64,000 nucleotides of DNA from Branchiostoma floridae (lineage: Eukaryota; Chordata; Leptocardii; Amphioxiformes; Branchiostomatidae): positions 15,332,202 to 15,396,201 of the forward strand of contig NC_049991.1 in assembly GCF_000003815.2 (NCBI RefSeq), written 5' to 3'. Each line of letters begins with the position of its first letter. Positions within the stretch are counted from its first letter, which is position 1. Position numbers and translations under genes: made by a program. The notes under the pieces are model-generated. The model worked only from the letters and a program-made list of their open reading frames with translations, had not been told where the DNA came from and made no database searches. Below are positions 12,201-24,945 of the stretch, piece by piece.

Positions 12201-14079
12201 AACTTCCTGTCTGATGCACCGACTGGATGCCTGATCTATTGTCTAGTCTCTGCTGTATTCATCACCTCATAGGGGCACATTTATTGTATAGACATCACCT
12301 CAGTCTGTATTATTTCAAGTTGATGATCTAATTTAGTGAATGCTTACAGTTAAACTACTATTGCTAGTTTAATATAGAGCAAGAATTAGAGCCCCTCAGA
12401 TCATGCGCCTTTTGCTCATGTCTTTGTCAGCTGTGCTAGCCCTTTGTAACTAGAGCCAGAGGCTAGTTGGGCAACCCTGGCTGTGCAAGCTGAACAGCCA
12501 AACCAATAAATACAAATGTAAAGACTGCCTTTAGAGACTGGAGTTGCAGCCAACTCTATTATTTAGTCTGATAAGAGCAGGCGAAAAATGCCAGGAAGGT
12601 TGCCAGAATGTCTGTAACATTCATCAAAAGCACCCATTTTCCCTCTTCCATCACATGCATAAGATAGAAGAGACTCATATCATACACTGTGCATCAGATA
12701 TGGACGTGCTAGTACTAAGTCATCTTCACACGAGAACAAACTGTAGGAATAATTGTCTCCCGGCTTCCCAACTCCATAACCAATAAACATTGGTGCCAAA
12801 AGTCTTCCTTTGAGACAAGTATAACCTTTCCCTTTTTATATGATTTCTTTTATTATAAGGCCTTTAATCCCCACACTGGCAGTAGTATATCAATGGAGGC
12901 TTAAACTCGAGTGTGCATTGAGAGTCAGTTTGATGATATATTGCATATTATGAACAAAAGCTTTGTGGAACAGATACCAATCACACAGCACATCTTTGAA
13001 TGATTTCATCAAGTTGGTAAATGACTGTTTAAGAAAGTTCTATACTACATACACAGTAATAACATGTCCCAAATTGAATGTTTCTGAACACATTCCTAAG
13101 ATGCTAACAATTTTGTTAAGTCTCTCAATGGAGGCTAATACTATAAGTTATACCTGGGGTGTGCATCCAGAGTTTGATAGTAGATTGCATATGACAAATA
13201 CTTGAGCTTCATGGGACATTAGCTAATCATACAGCATAGACTAGTAGACTACATCTGTGTATGATTTTCAGGTTGATAAATATCTGTTAGAAAACTAGCA
13301 TAAGAAAGTTCTTTACTCACTGTATACACACAACCACAATATTTACATATATTTGCATGAGTCAATGTTTCCAACCACAATTTTTTACTTAAAAGTAGGT
13401 GACAATTTTGTTCAGTTTCTTTACTGTTGTTACTAGACAATGTCCAACTCATATAAATACTGTATGTGTACGTGGTTGTGAATGATAAAGACCTTTGTTA
13501 CAAAGAACAGACTACAGTGTTATAACCAGTTCTTGAAATACGCACTTGCACACGCAACCCCTTTTTGCTTCGTGCAATTTGACTTTAAACCCAGATAGCG
13601 CAGTGTGCAACCTGGATTTTGCAATTGGAACACTGCTTTTCCCCCAACTACATGCCAAAGCTTTTGTATTTCTTTCTCAATAAGATAAAACATATTTAGT
13701 AGCTACATGTTACTGGAAGAAAAGATAATGTATAAGTAGCTGATTTGAAGAAAGTGATAACTTGGAGGTGGGGCAACCTGAAATTTTGAAGATTTGGTTT
13801 GTCTTAATTTGAATGGTGCAACCTGTCTTTTGACTCAGATTGCTGCCAGAGCAACCTGGCTAAAAAAAGTATTTCAAGAACTGAATTAACCAACCAAGAG
13901 TCAGAATTACCTGGATGGTGAATAGTGTTGACGTTGAGAGGTCCTGGGGGGTGCACGCACACATTGTTCTTGCAGTAGATGATTTCCCCGTCTAGCGGGG
14001 GCGGTCGGGTTGGGTCGTTAGCCAGGCCCAGCTGACCCAGGATGCCAGTTGCCTTCTTCAGCAGGAATCCCAGCGGCAT
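3137..14079 (-). CDS. TBC1D16: TBC1D16, TBC1 domain family member 16 (N-terminal part, gene continues off the left edge)
   Basis: Rab GTPase-activating protein; the vertebrate protein acts on Rab4A in endosomal receptor recycling (family knowledge). I place three coding exons: 13911-14079, 5091-6303 and 3137-3281. All have GT-AG borders and compatible phases (169, 1213 and 145 nt, 509 codons in total). Recognition rests on the N-terminal block LDGEIIYCKNNVCVHPP with HHPG at the exon end, then CGVFSADLGQMRSLRLFF, then GQLVIASRESQYKILHFHHG. These match the order of vertebrate TBC1D16. The middle of exon 2 is a Ser/Asp/Glu-rich, probably disordered linker longer than I recall in the human protein. 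The catalytic TBC domain with its Arg and Gln fingers is not in the placed exons; I could not find it in 1-3136, so it should lie further left. TBC1D16 identity is much better supported than paralogues such as TBC1D15 or TBC1D17. Confidence 0.92.
3175..3394 (-). repeat. Partial duplication of TBC1D16 exon 3 inside the upstream intron
   Basis: Segment 3175-3247 of the exon recurs at 3322-3394 with two substitutions in 73 nt. Both fall at synonymous third positions (GGA/GGG Gly and CTG/CTA Leu). The 147-bp offset is a multiple of three, and the frame stays open from the copy through the intron end into the exon. The copy has no convincing donor and only a weak AG in front of it. An AAC/TTG microsatellite (about 3297-3315) lies between the two copies. 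Confidence 0.9.
3417..3517. mobile_element. Short inverted-repeat element (MITE-like)
   Basis: Arms 3417-3446 and 3488-3517 are inverted copies of each other (outer ends GCAACTGGATATGA and TCATATCCAGTTGC) with only a few mismatches, enclosing about 40 bp. This is the structure of a small non-autonomous DNA transposon inside TBC1D16 intron 2. I see no coding capacity. Confidence 0.7.
3844..3879. repeat. Two 18-bp direct repeats
   Basis: The unit GAAGTCTTAATGCTACAT occurs twice back to back, within TBC1D16 intron 2. Confidence 0.9.
5091..6303 (-). CDS. TBC1D16: TBC1D16 large second coding exon
   Basis: A 1213-nt exon entered in phase 1 and left in phase 2. It opens with GYLTIRAQDDEVLGSTLIL, equivalent to the vertebrate GYLCLYMEKDEMLGATLIL, then runs through a proline- and serine-rich linker (runs of SS, SDS, STSSTDTDT) to CGVFSADLGQMRSLRLFF at its 3' end. 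The reading frame crosses a run of seven C and a run of seven G/C near 6150-6180 without a frameshift. The donor is GTGAGT at 5090-5085 and the acceptor is a pyrimidine tract ending at 6304. No splice signal interrupts the linker, so the length is accepted as one exon. Confidence 0.88.
7194..7683. repeat. Three tandem 160-bp units
   Basis: The block ACGTGAGAGAGGTGCAAATA recurs at exactly 160-bp spacing (GTGAGAGAGG at 7231, 7391 and 7551), and flanking sequence such as CAGTGACCTGTC recurs in register. Copies 1 and 2 are very alike. Copy 3 is more diverged and carries a short insertion. This looks like a small satellite expansion within the intron. Confidence 0.9.
10850..10953. other. Assembly gap (104 N)
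   Basis: A run of N. The inverted minisatellite begins about 50 bp to its right, so the gap probably reflects a repeat the assembler could not cross. Confidence 0.99.
11004..11072. repeat. Inverted repeat enclosing telomere-like CCCTAA units
   Basis: Arm CCCCAACACCCTGGTCAACT (11004-11023) is the reverse complement of the first minisatellite unit at about 11054-11072. The roughly 29-bp loop holds degenerate CCCTAA/CCCTGA repeats. Confidence 0.85.
11054..11290. repeat. 22-bp minisatellite, about 11 degenerate units
   Basis: Consensus unit AGTTGACCAGGGTGTTGGGT plus two bases. Units vary by substitution and short indels, and the array decays toward its right end. A few related units occur at about 53884-53945 inside ECI1, so the unit is dispersed in the genome. 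Confidence 0.9.
12890..13430. repeat. Diverged tandem duplication of about 250-300 bp
   Basis: The block starting CAATGGAGGCT near 12893 and its following landmarks (GTGTGCAT, TTGCATAT, a run near AAGAAAGTTCT, and ACAATTTTGTT) recur in the same order from about 13128 onward. The copies are clearly diverged, so this is an old duplication. Confidence 0.7.
13527..13883. mobile_element. hAT-like MITE beside the TBC1D16 exon 1 donor
   Basis: Terminal inverted repeats CAGTTCTTGAAATAC (13527-13541) and GTATTTCAAGAACTG (13869-13883) are perfect over 15 bp. The CAGNNCTNGAAATAC form resembles termini of hAT-type elements. The element ends 26 bp from the exon 1 donor dinucleotide at 13910-13909. No transposase is encoded. 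Confidence 0.7.
13911..14079 (-). CDS. TBC1D16: TBC1D16 first coding exon
   Basis: The exon encodes residues 1-56 plus one base. The start codon at 14079-14077 is preceded two codons upstream by an in-frame TAA, so the start is well fixed. The peptide begins MPLGFLLKKATGILGQLG and contains the conserved LDGEIIYCKNN block. The donor after HHP-G is GTAATT. Upstream on the same strand, a pyrimidine run followed by TAG at 14126-14125 could be an acceptor, making 14080-14124 the 5' UTR part of this exon. A YY1-like motif AAGATGGCTGC lies just beyond it (about 14145-14158), so transcription could instead start locally. Confidence 0.9.
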
Positions 14080-14124
14080 GGCTTAAGACTCCTTACAACA
14101 GCTAGCAGTGGAATGAAGAGCCTT
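14080..14124 (-). other. Possible 5' UTR portion of TBC1D16 coding exon 1
   Basis: A pyrimidine-rich stretch ending in TAG at 14126-14125 on the minus strand would be an acceptor if the transcript starts further upstream. If transcription starts locally, this is plain 5' UTR. Confidence 0.4.
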
Positions 14125-17100
14125 CTAAGGAAAGCAGCAGTCTGGCTGCAGCCATCTTAAGTGCTGAGACAGCAGCCCATGGTGTCTGAAGCAGCTCAGA
14201 TTGAAGACATGGCCTGCAGGGTGGCAGAATAAGATATTGATCAACAATTTAGAACGTGACAATGAATAAGCTGGTTGGAGGCAAAATAAATAGTTCTTTT
14301 TATAGCTGGCTTTTGTCAGGTTTCACAGTCCCTTAACTTTCTCCTGCAGGAGAGCAGAAGCACTTAAAAACTAGTTAAGACTGTATATCTTCTCCTTACA
14401 CCTGCTGGGAGACTGCCAACAGTACTCTGTAGGGAAATGAAAAGACTCAAAAATCAGGATGTGACAAATGCCAACAAACTGATGGCAAGAGGTAAAAACT
14501 GTTGACACCTGAAACTAGTCAGTGTGTGACACTGTTTGGTAGAAAAAAATAAAGATTCAAGAGAGAAGTAAAAATGTTGTTAGCAACCTTACTTAACGAT
14601 GACAAGATTTGGATCCGAAAGCTGTTTGTGTCTTAAAAACACCCTTCCAATGACTGCTAATTTAGCTTGACAAATGCAGTGAGAAAGGCCCCACAGCTTA
14701 AAAGAAATCTAATTCCGTGTAAGAGAAAGTCAATTTTGAGTCTCCAATTGGTTTCATTGATCTGCCACCAAAGCTTTGGTCAACCCTAATGCAGTTGACC
14801 TTCAAGGTTGAACTAACGATCTGGTATTTTCTTTCAAGCACATAACTGGCTGTTGATTATAGAGAAAGAGCAGTACAGAAGATAACCTAATCAACCATAT
14901 GGCTGTGGTCTATAATAACTCCAATTTAGTTTGGTCCAAATCTTCCATTTTCCATTAAAGACTCGTAAAGGCCGCAAGGGTCAGGGAGATTGTGACCCAA
15001 ATTACATCTACAATGGAGAAAAAATGATTCTGGGACTTTTTTGGTTACAGTAAAGAGCAGGGATGTTTTTAAGTTTTTGTTTTTTTCATTCCACACATTT
15101 TTTGGGAGCCCATGTTGTTACCCGTCATTGTCAAGTCTGTATTTTTAAGCTAGCTCACAAAAATACATTTTTCATGACTGTGATTTTTTTGCCGGCACTA
15201 CAAACAATTCTGTCCTTGGACAGATGGAAGGACAGGTCCTGGAGACAGCAATGGTAAAGAGTAACTTTATACACACAAGTACAGGTTTGCAAAAAGCAAC
15301 AACACAATAGGCATTAAGAAACATTTCATCAACAGCTCACAAACCTGACTCAGAAAAATTGCTTTAATTATGAGACAGATGAGAAAGGATGCACATGAAT
15401 TCCGATGAACCTACCACACTCTTTACACATGCCAGTACATGATTCGGTACCTCAAGCTTGAAGTTGAACAGCTTCACTGGTCTTTATTCTTTAAAACACC
15501 TTCAGTAATACTAGCATTCTACGGTACATATGTACAGTATCAGCCCTATCTTGAATTTATGACTTCACACCCCATTAAAGTAGCCCAGGGCCACATGAGT
15601 AGAGGGACGGCCCAGCAAATTAAATGATTTGCATGGATCAATATTAATGGCGACTTGAAATGGAAACCTGGAGGGCATAACGCTTGGGAACTAATCATTT
15701 CTCATAAGTAGCCATATACTTGCATGAAAAGAACATTGTTTTCCATGACCTCTGATCTCCAATTGTGTATTATACTGATATAACCATGATAACTACTCTC
15801 CAAGCAGATGTTAGGCTTCTCGTTTTGTTGTCTTTTTAGCCTTTTGTTGGGCCAAATTTGTCAGGGTTTCTTTTGACCACTGGGCAAACTGTCTACATAC
15901 ATGAATCTTTGTTACATGGAACGTTACATCTGTAAAGCTATGGTTAAAAGCTACAGAGAGCTACTACCACCACCACTCAAATATCAACACAAAATTTCAT
16001 TCCACAATCTTTAACTACCAGTACAGTAGAATTCAGTTACAAAGTAAACATCATCTATTTTGTATATAATGTGACAAATACAATGCACATTTGTACTACA
16101 TCAATGTTACTCAAATTTGCCAACATTCTTTTAGAAACTGTCTTGGAAGCACATGTTGGGTTATTGTTGCCATCAAGTCGATAGGTCAAAACTTAATTCT
16201 GGTATATTCCATCTAAACCAGCTATGTGACAATACAAAAGGGCCTCAAGAGGTCCTGTCCATGAATAAATCTCATGTAACTCTTCCCATGAATGAAGAGA
16301 GGCTCTTTGTCACTGTCAGGCACAACAGCATATATTCCAGTACCACGGACAGGATAGATCAATATTGGTCAAAAGGTCCTGCCTTGCAATAGATATATGG
16401 GAGATAAAGTGCACATTTAAATGTTAGTCCCTGATGCATATACAGCATGGATGATCAATTATACAGTAATTCTTCCACCTATGACTTCGTGGGTGGCGAG
16501 TGACCTCTTGGCATTACGAAAAAGGATTCTCAGAGGAGACGTCTCAGACTCTCACGCTTTAGCAGAGAAAGTAACCTTCACATTAGGAAGCACCAGACTG
16601 AAACCTCAAATATCCACATTTCAGTATAATGCATGAATAATGGCTACAACCTTGTAAATGTTATGAATTTTCAGAAATCATGAATATATTGCCTTGACAT
16701 TGGCTGAATAGTGCTTCCTATAGGATTTTCTTACACATTAAATCACATCTTGATTTCCGAGATGATTATGTATCATGTTTTCATCTTTTATCAGTACAAA
16801 ATTTCTATTATGCAGTAGGAACAACACTTTCGTGACAAAAAGAATAAAAAAAGTTATACAGACTTGACTGGAGTGTTTATTTTTAAGGTACAGTACCGGT
16901 ACATTGATGCTCCTGCATTTTGCACCATGCCAAAGTGATTTTTGCAGTACTGTACACATTCCTAGATAAAACATTTATCCAGGAAAAAAATGACCATGGC
17001 CTGGGTACCAACTGCAGATAAAGTAATGAGGCGATAGCCTGCAGGCTGAAACCATCATTACACAACACCCACACATATAAATGTACATGATCACTATCAT

Positions 17101-18949
17101 CAGGTGGGGTCATGGGGTCACAATGAAACAGATTGCAGGTCTGCAACCTTGACACCGACATATCGCACAGGTTTGTAATCAAGGAGTATGTTTCAACAAA
17201 AGGGCTTTCTCAGATGATGAAATTGAGAGGCAAGCAAGCGTAATTCATCCATAAGAGGCATTAGATTAATAGATACCTTGATTGCAGCATGCCATTCGAT
17301 TGGTTGACAACCATTACTGATTCACCAATACTGTGCAACGTATAGTCAGATTGCCCTGGGCGTAAGATGAGTAACAAACTGCCACCACATTGGGTTGTGG
17401 GGAAGATGTTATTTTCCCAGAGGAAGAAGCCATTTCTTCCCATGGACAGGAAACCTTCTCCATCTAAGCATGCAGTTTTATTTGTTTCCATCCTACTCCT
17501 TGTTTGGGAACACATTTTTGCTTATTTTCATTGTTTGAACTTATGAAAATGCATTTTTTTTTTCATTTCGTGTTGTGAAGATTTTTCTGGGATGGACAAA
17601 TTTCCATCTCCTTGTGGAAAGACCTAGAGACAGACCTGCATCGTAGGCCATATTGTTAGGGTATTTTTGATAGATCTGGAAAAACACCTTGGGAAAGCAG
17701 GAAATAACAGTACCAAAATCAGCACCATGGCTAGCACCCATGGTAACAGGCATACTGGATGATCACAGTGATAAACATCTCTATCTATGTCCAAAATGGT
17801 AACTTTTTTGTCAATGGGCCAGGAAAGAACCCATTGGACCACAGTTACATGGCAATACAAATATCAATGGAAACCAGAATACTGAAGAGCAATCAATGGA
17901 CAGGGAGGAATACAGCAATAGGTAAAAGACAGATTCGAAACTAGCCTTGTTAAGATGCACCATTGCAGACCATGGCATCAAGACAGTAACATGGAGGAAA
18001 AAGGTGGTGTGAGTTTTCCAACTACATGTACATGAATAAGCATGGATACTCTGATGGAATGTAATGATGATGATTGGTTTATTTATTTCACAAGGATACC
18101 TAGCAGCCAAAGGCTGAATTGCTTATCTTCTTACAGGGATCACAATGAAGTGGACAGAGTAGCTCATGGACAAGTAATTAATCATTACTTGGCAGTGATG
18201 CAGCTCAAATGCCTGTCTTTTGGGCATCATTGGTAATGGGAAGACCATCCTGTATCATTTTGTATCCTGAGTCCAAACCGCAGCACTTGGCAAGGTCAAA
18301 AGTTTTAAATGAAGAGAATACTCAAAAATAGGATATGCAGTGAGATACGTAGGCGACCTATACCTGAGAAAAAGTTGTCAGGTCACATTGAAATAGACCT
18401 TAAGGTATAAAAATGACCATAGCCAACTGTTAATCAATAAAACAGCATTAGCTCTGGTCGGAGTAGGTATCACAATCAATGGTGACAGATGAATTCACTA
18501 AAGAAAGCCATTGATTTGCATTAAAAGTACCGATTTTCTGTTGAGAGTCTTCTTGTGCTAAGCTATCACACCTGCTTTGCCATAACATGCTACCCCCAAA
18601 ACACATAAGTTATCAGCTACATAATGTTCTTACAACCTTATCCAACAATTTTCTATCATTTGATTTAAACCCTGGGTCAGTATTTTACATGTACATCAGA
18701 TACAATATGGCATTGACTAATCTTAAGTTCATACTTTTGTGGAGTAAATTAATGTTAGCTTTTAGTCAGGCATGTGTCATCTGGATGCGCTTTTCTTAAA
18801 ATAACTCTTACGCTGTGGAGCAAATCCTCTGACAAGTATGAAATTCTGATTGACCAGTGATGCCAATAAGTCATTTGTGGTCAGTCTTCTACTGTGACCT
18901 CTCTGACAGTAATTTTGCCCCTCAGGATACCTTAGAATGCACCATTTTA

Positions 18950-19150
18950 ACTTAAAATTCTTGAAAACTCTGCACCATGGAAAGTGGATGCCCCCGGACC
19001 CACCTACAATAGTTGCCCCTGAGTCCTTACCCCGAAACATTATGACCCTTTCCAGAAGTTTGCAAATGGAGTGCGTGACACCAGGTGGGATTCAAACTCA
19101 CGACCTCTTGTTCCACAGACAGGGTCAAACCACTGGACTATGAATGCTAC
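18950..19150 (-). mobile_element. tRNA-derived SINE
   Basis: On the minus strand a tRNA-like head is visible: TAGTCCAGTGG (A-box region) followed about 40 bp later by GAGTTTGAATCCC (B-box region), then an unrelated tail toward lower coordinates. The mature tRNA fold is not preserved, so this is a SINE and not a tRNA gene. The boundaries are approximate. Confidence 0.6.
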
Positions 19151-22100
19151 ACTATGCAAATGCAGTAAAGATTACCCTTATGCTTAAGCAATGTCTATGT
19201 CTTTACTCAGCAAAGTCTAAAAGATTAAATCTACAGAGAAAATGAGGACGTACCGAACGTCTCATGTTATGAAGTGGGATCCAGCAGGATTTGAAGCCTC
19301 TATGATCAATACTGAAATCAATGATGGTATTGTTTGGCATGCACGGCATGTCAAAGCAATGAGCCCTTAAAACCATCCATACAAGTCACAACAATAGAAA
19401 GTTTGCACATTTCAAAAATCATTACGATCTAGCTTTCTGTGTTACATGTGGAAGTATTGAATTATTTACACCACCATGGATAACTAACGGAATAGAAATG
19501 TCAAAATTCTATTTGATAAAAATTTAATAACCTTAAAATCAAATGATACATATTGGAGAATATTAAATTGAAGATAGAGAAAGATTTTGGAAAAAAAATA
19601 CTATGTTTACTATTGCATGACCCAAGTTAAGTGCTATGTCTCTCAGAGCTTCTGGAAATGGAATTTCATTTGAATGATGTATTTTAGGTGTGGTTCTATT
19701 GATCTTTCAAATTGAACCAATAAATCCAGCAGGCTTCATCAGGAATAACATCACGCAGCATGAAGCTATGGTCAACACCAGCAAAGGCAAGATGGAAAAG
19801 ACATTTTTTAGAGACATTTTGAAGCTGCTTATTGAGTTTTTTGCTACATTATCGCAACATTTCAATCCCATTAGGTGTAGAAATTGCTCTTACTGATCAT
19901 TACATTCCAAGCTATACAATACAAACGAGAGCAATAAAAAAAAGGAATAGCAGAACACATTTTCGTCCACACAAATCACCAGGTTACACCAGATTGGGCC
20001 CAACCGGCTGGAACTACACCAACTGCCGCCTGGATTGTCGGGCAGGTCACTAAAAGTTCCCCGTCATCAGTTTCACAGTGTGCAATATGGCAGGCGAAAG
20101 CATCCCCCATTCAATCACATCAGGCTACAGTCCACCACTTCCACGTAATCACTCCAAGGCAGGAGCGTATCGAGACAGGAATGCCCCTTGCATGTTGAGT
20201 GTACATGCTCAGGATCATTAGTTATACGTGCCTCGTCACTGACCAATGGTGATGGCTGACCCTGCAACACTTCTCAGAACAGAACAGTAAATTGTACAAA
20301 ACATTTTTTTGGTCTTCGTGGAACTTCAGTATTCAAAGATACCTACATATAAAATAGTAGAACTGTTAAAAGACAATATAACTAGTATAAGATGTCTCAA
20401 TCTTTGGAGCAATGTTTTACAAACAAAAAGCTCTATGCGTATATGAGTGGACTCCCCAAACTACATGTGTCAGATAAAATACAAGCTAAACAGCTGCGGT
20501 TTGCTGGACACAGAAATGACAACTAGGAAGCAGGGTCCTTCTTGGTAATATAGACTCCAGCACACGGGACAAGGAAGCAGGGAAAACTGCCCCTCGCCTA
20601 CCTAGTTGTGCTGAATTTTTATGACTCAAGCTTACTCAAGCTACATCACTGCACGTTTGACAAGCGACCGTGTATGCCCCTTGGTTAGGTTGTAGGTTAC
20701 CTTGTCAAGTTCGTCTTGTCAAAGTGGTGATTCACTCAGTCAGGGTGGACTCCTTTGGGGTTAATTTTGGCCCCCTTGTAATTGTATCCAATCTTCGTCA
20801 CCCTACACCTACGTATACACCCCAGGAGCAGCTGCTGCTTGTGCAATATTCCAGTGGCCTTGCTACCTGTAGTCTAAAGCCATGGGTTGTGCCTGCACTT
20901 AACCAAAGGTTGAATGGGTGGGCAGTCTTAAGGGATTGTTTAACTTGACTTGCCGCATCCTCGGACTGAAAGCAATATCCATCACTCTCAGATCAAATAT
21001 AGCTTCCGCATTTATCAACACTGGTCCAAGAGTAGAATACAAAAATCCCCATGTAATGTTTAGTTTTTGTGAGACCTCAACATACTGTATTACAATGTAT
21101 GTGTGAAACTTCAACAACTTCTTATGGTCTTCCTCATCTTTGAAGTCAGGATTGTGTAGCTTCAGATTGAACTTCTGACGTATGTGCAAACATTTATTTT
21201 GAAGTTTGTATGATGTATGATAACGTACATAGTCACAGTTTGAGGAACAAATTTATGGCTTTTATTACACAAAAAGCGCAGTGCCATCCTTTGCATGCTC
21301 TTAAGCTTCATTCGTTTCAAAGAAAACGCTTTAAGTTAAAAGAAGAAACCTTGTCCAGTGTCATACATGCAGTGTATGGGGCCAACATCATCTTATTCAG
21401 TCTTCAATAGCCCAGCGAAGGAATGAACTCGTATCACCAGAGCCATATCCATATTGTATTATGACAAAGGAGTCAGTTCTGTGATCTTAACTGTGTTGAG
21501 ACATTGCAAGGTCAGAGTGGCAGCAGTATGCAGACGCTTGGGACGTTAAGATAAGCGCTGATCCGTAAAAGATTCCCCTCACAAAGTAACCGCCACATGC
21601 GGAAGGATTCTTCTCAACACTATCTTCCGCAGCTGGCAACTTCCCAAGAAAGCTTGGCAGAAGTCCTGTGGAGAAGGCTGAGAGCTAAGGAGGAAGACGC
21701 AGGAGAGAGCGCTGGCAGCAACCAAAGGCATCATGACGTCTCAAATGGCACTAGATCAGTCTCCAAAATCCTTCTGCCTGTCATAATCAATTTGAATAAA
21801 CTTACAATAAAGTAAGAAAAAGTAAGAGGTGAAGGAAGTCCCATAGTAACTTTTTATACGAGCAGTGGTAAGAGCACCACTTGCATATAGAGGTTACTCT
21901 GGAGTCAGCAGTTGCTTCAATCTCTTATGTGGGTGTGCCTTCATGTATAAACATGATTGTACCTTGTGGCGCCAGTATGAGCAGTCAGTGACCTGATCAG
22001 CATGTACATAGAAGCCAAGATTAAGTGTTCCATAAGCACACAAACTTGGCATGCCACATGTAAAATATATCTCCAGTATTCTAGTGTGACTGGATCTGTC

Positions 22101-22494
22101 TCAAATCTATTGGACCGCAAGGCACTAAGTATATTGTATTGTTTGGTTATTTGACTACATGAAAAAAACAGAACACGAGCTCTGCTACAGTAATTGAGTA
22201 AAGTAGAAAACAGCTAGGGGTCCCATAATCAAATTAAACTTAAACTTTGTTTTACAGGTACCTACCTTAACCAACATACCAAATGTCATAAAGATCCATC
22301 TAAGGAACAGGGAACAGAAAACATTACCTAAGTCTCACCTGGTTCACGGCAAAGGTAATTTCATGAAAAATGTATGACCAAAACCAAAAACTCAAAAAGC
22401 GAATTGAAACAAGCAATCAGTGGTCACCTCTTTGGCAAGTCTTCTGGCAACGAACTGTAACTTTTGTATCTGCCAAATCCATCTATTTGACTGA

Positions 22495-22695
22495 ACAGGG
22501 CGAGCACCAGTAGGTATGCCTAGGAAGAGATGGATGGATAACAAACAAGAAACACTGACAAAGTACGGCTTAGGCAGGCTAGACAGATTCGAGGAGGGGA
22601 TCTTCCAAGACTGATAAGAATGGAAAAGACGACGCTCTCACTCTCTCAGCTGGCAGGCCCATAAGCCTACCTGGGAAAGATGTAAGATGTAAGAT
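22495..22695 (+). mobile_element. LINE retrotransposon 3' end relic
   Basis: One plus-strand frame reads GRAPVGMPRKRWMDNKQETL followed by TKYGLGRLDRFEEG. The GRPRKRW-D-N-KYGL pattern is typical of the last residues of non-LTR retrotransposon ORF2 proteins. It is followed by a frame break and a short TGTAAGA tail repeat near 22680. The element is truncated and inactive. Confidence 0.6.
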
Positions 22696-24689
22696 GAAAT
22701 GAGTGTGACTGTACATAATAAAAGTAATACCGTATATCATTGAGATCACAAAGACCTTTTCTCTGGGAGGGTTTAGTTCCCTGGTTGTAGTAATCAAATT
22801 GCACCGTTGGGATTCACTAGAAATAATGACACTGAAACATTGACATTCCTAAAATAAAGTGTTCAGTTACATGCATGCAGGTTAAGAAATCAATTTCAAT
22901 TCCTGACCTGAATATATCATCTTTTTTAATTGCATTATATATATATATTAAGAACTTAAGTCATGATCGTGACACTAGTATACAGTAACTGGAACATCCT
23001 TCCTACATTCATCCAACAAACTGTTAATTTGTTCTTAAGATTCTACAAGTAACTCTAGAGGTGATATCGATATCATTTATACTGTAACGCACATTTACAA
23101 AGCAAAATGAATTGGTCTTCAATCTATCAGTTTAAGTGATGCCCTTTCCTTCCATCAGTCAGAACTGTTTCCCATCTAACTACTAAATATAAGCAAATAA
23201 CCTGTGCACAGTATTGGATCTGACAAGAGCTACTGTTCCACACTAAAACATCAGCATGCTAGGCACACGCCACCTGTCAAAAACATTTTTGTTAAATGAA
23301 CATAGGTTCCTCATGTTAACTGCATTTCCTTCTCTATATTGATTGAATCTATAACGATAAATCCCAGTTATAAAGTGTTTCCAATATGTGGCTAATGGTT
23401 TAGCTATAAGTAAAGAGACAAGGGAGACTGAGTTTGTGCAAAGGAACATAAAATGTCTCCTTTATACATCATTTCCACTTCATGCACAGCGTATCCAAGT
23501 ATTAAACTATAATTTTTCTGCATTTCTTTACTGGACAGGTGTAGGTTCATTCATTATAACCCGTACCACTCATCTTTGCCTTTTAACCCATTAGCATGTT
23601 TTTTTATGAAATGTTCCCAGTTGTATATGGTAATACTTCTTATCACCTATGTTCAAGGATGCTGTAGACAAGAAGAATGCAAGGCATTCAAGCCCACTAT
23701 GTGCATATATGTCCCCCAAGTGTCATAGCTGGTTTCATGATGGACCAGTGTAGGTACAAGTAGACATCTGAAATACCCACACAAGTGTAATTTTACCTGC
23801 ACAAAGCTGCATATCATGCAGGTGATATTTCAAGCTCTGGCACTGAAATGTAAAATGTCTCCTTTCTACAACTTTATTTAGACTCCAAGCACAGGGTATC
23901 CTCGGGTATTAAACACATAAGATTAAATTGTTATGTACTGGCAGATAGAATAAGCATTGGCACAGGATCATGCCAGAAAGCTGAATCATATTTAGTATCT
24001 AAATGTCACACATGACAGTATATATATCCTTTGTAGCATATTGTACATTAGTTTATAATGCTGATCATGACCTTAATCATAAATCTATCTTGAGTGATGG
24101 AGCAAAAAGAGGAATGGGGGAGAATGCATAGTGTGGAATCAATACAACTCTTGTATGATAAAATAATCTATCACACTGACAGAAAAAAGCAAAAAGAAAG
24201 ATTGTCATGAATCCTTTCACAAACTCACCTTAATATCATTTACGGTCCATCCCCATAGTTGATTATGGCACTACTAATTAGTAGGATGCAAACCTAAGTT
24301 TACCTCAAGTTAAAGAAAATAAGAAAATTCATGCATATTTTTCTGGGAAACCAGCATTTCAATTACAGAGGTTGTCTCAAGGACACAGAGGATTCAAAAC
24401 TCATTTCAAGCTGGATACATCAATCAATTTACAAGAACATTGATTGACATGGCTCTCTGGTCAGGAATACCAGGTAGAAAATCAATTTGTGCTAATGAGA
24501 ATGGAGGCAGTATATGGAATGCCCGTCATAAGTTAATGTGTCAACATCAGATGTAATTCTTCTGGGGAATCAACTAATGCTAAATATTTATACATCAAAA
24601 TTATTCAAAATGGTTAAATCCCTGTGGAAATGACATAACAATGACCTCCATCAATAATTGACAAAATTTGATAATAAAAGTCATTCATT

Positions 24690-24945
24690 CAGCAGGTGCA
24701 TATACTGAGATTGAATACACTGACTTGGAAATAAATTCTGTAGGTAATTCTGATGTCTACCTGCACCTAACCTGCACTGGTCCATGTACTGGGTTTTATA
24801 CATGAATGTCATATGACGTAGGAGTATGTGGATTGTTATTAGTATGCTTCATAAATTCAGAATGCATGTAAAATAAGTCTGGTGCAGGTAATTTTCATTG
24901 TCACCTGCACCAGTGCAGAAAAAGTATTTCGAGCCCTGATTTGTA
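24690..24945. mobile_element. hAT-like MITE fragment
   Basis: The right end reads GTATTTCGAGCCCTG, a common hAT-type terminus, preceded by inverted CAGGTAATTTTC and CACCTGCACCAG motifs that also occur near 23790-23845. The left end is uncertain. Confidence 0.4.

Larger units (their letters stand above)
6304..13910 (-). other. TBC1D16 intron 1 (about 7.6 kb)
   Basis: Intronic sequence between the first and second coding exons. It contains a 160-bp triple tandem repeat (7194-7683), an assembly gap (10850-10953), an inverted minisatellite around telomere-like repeats (11004-11290), a diverged direct repeat near 12890-13430 and a transposon-like element next to the exon 1 donor (13527-13883). 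A minus-strand open frame at 10478-10712 ends at a good donor sequence, but its peptide is not recognised. Confidence 0.8.

Noticed and set aside
19080-19150. Possible tRNA gene on the minus strand
   Set aside because: A and B boxes are recognisable but the acceptor and anticodon stems do not pair. The same pattern occurs in other SINE heads of the window.
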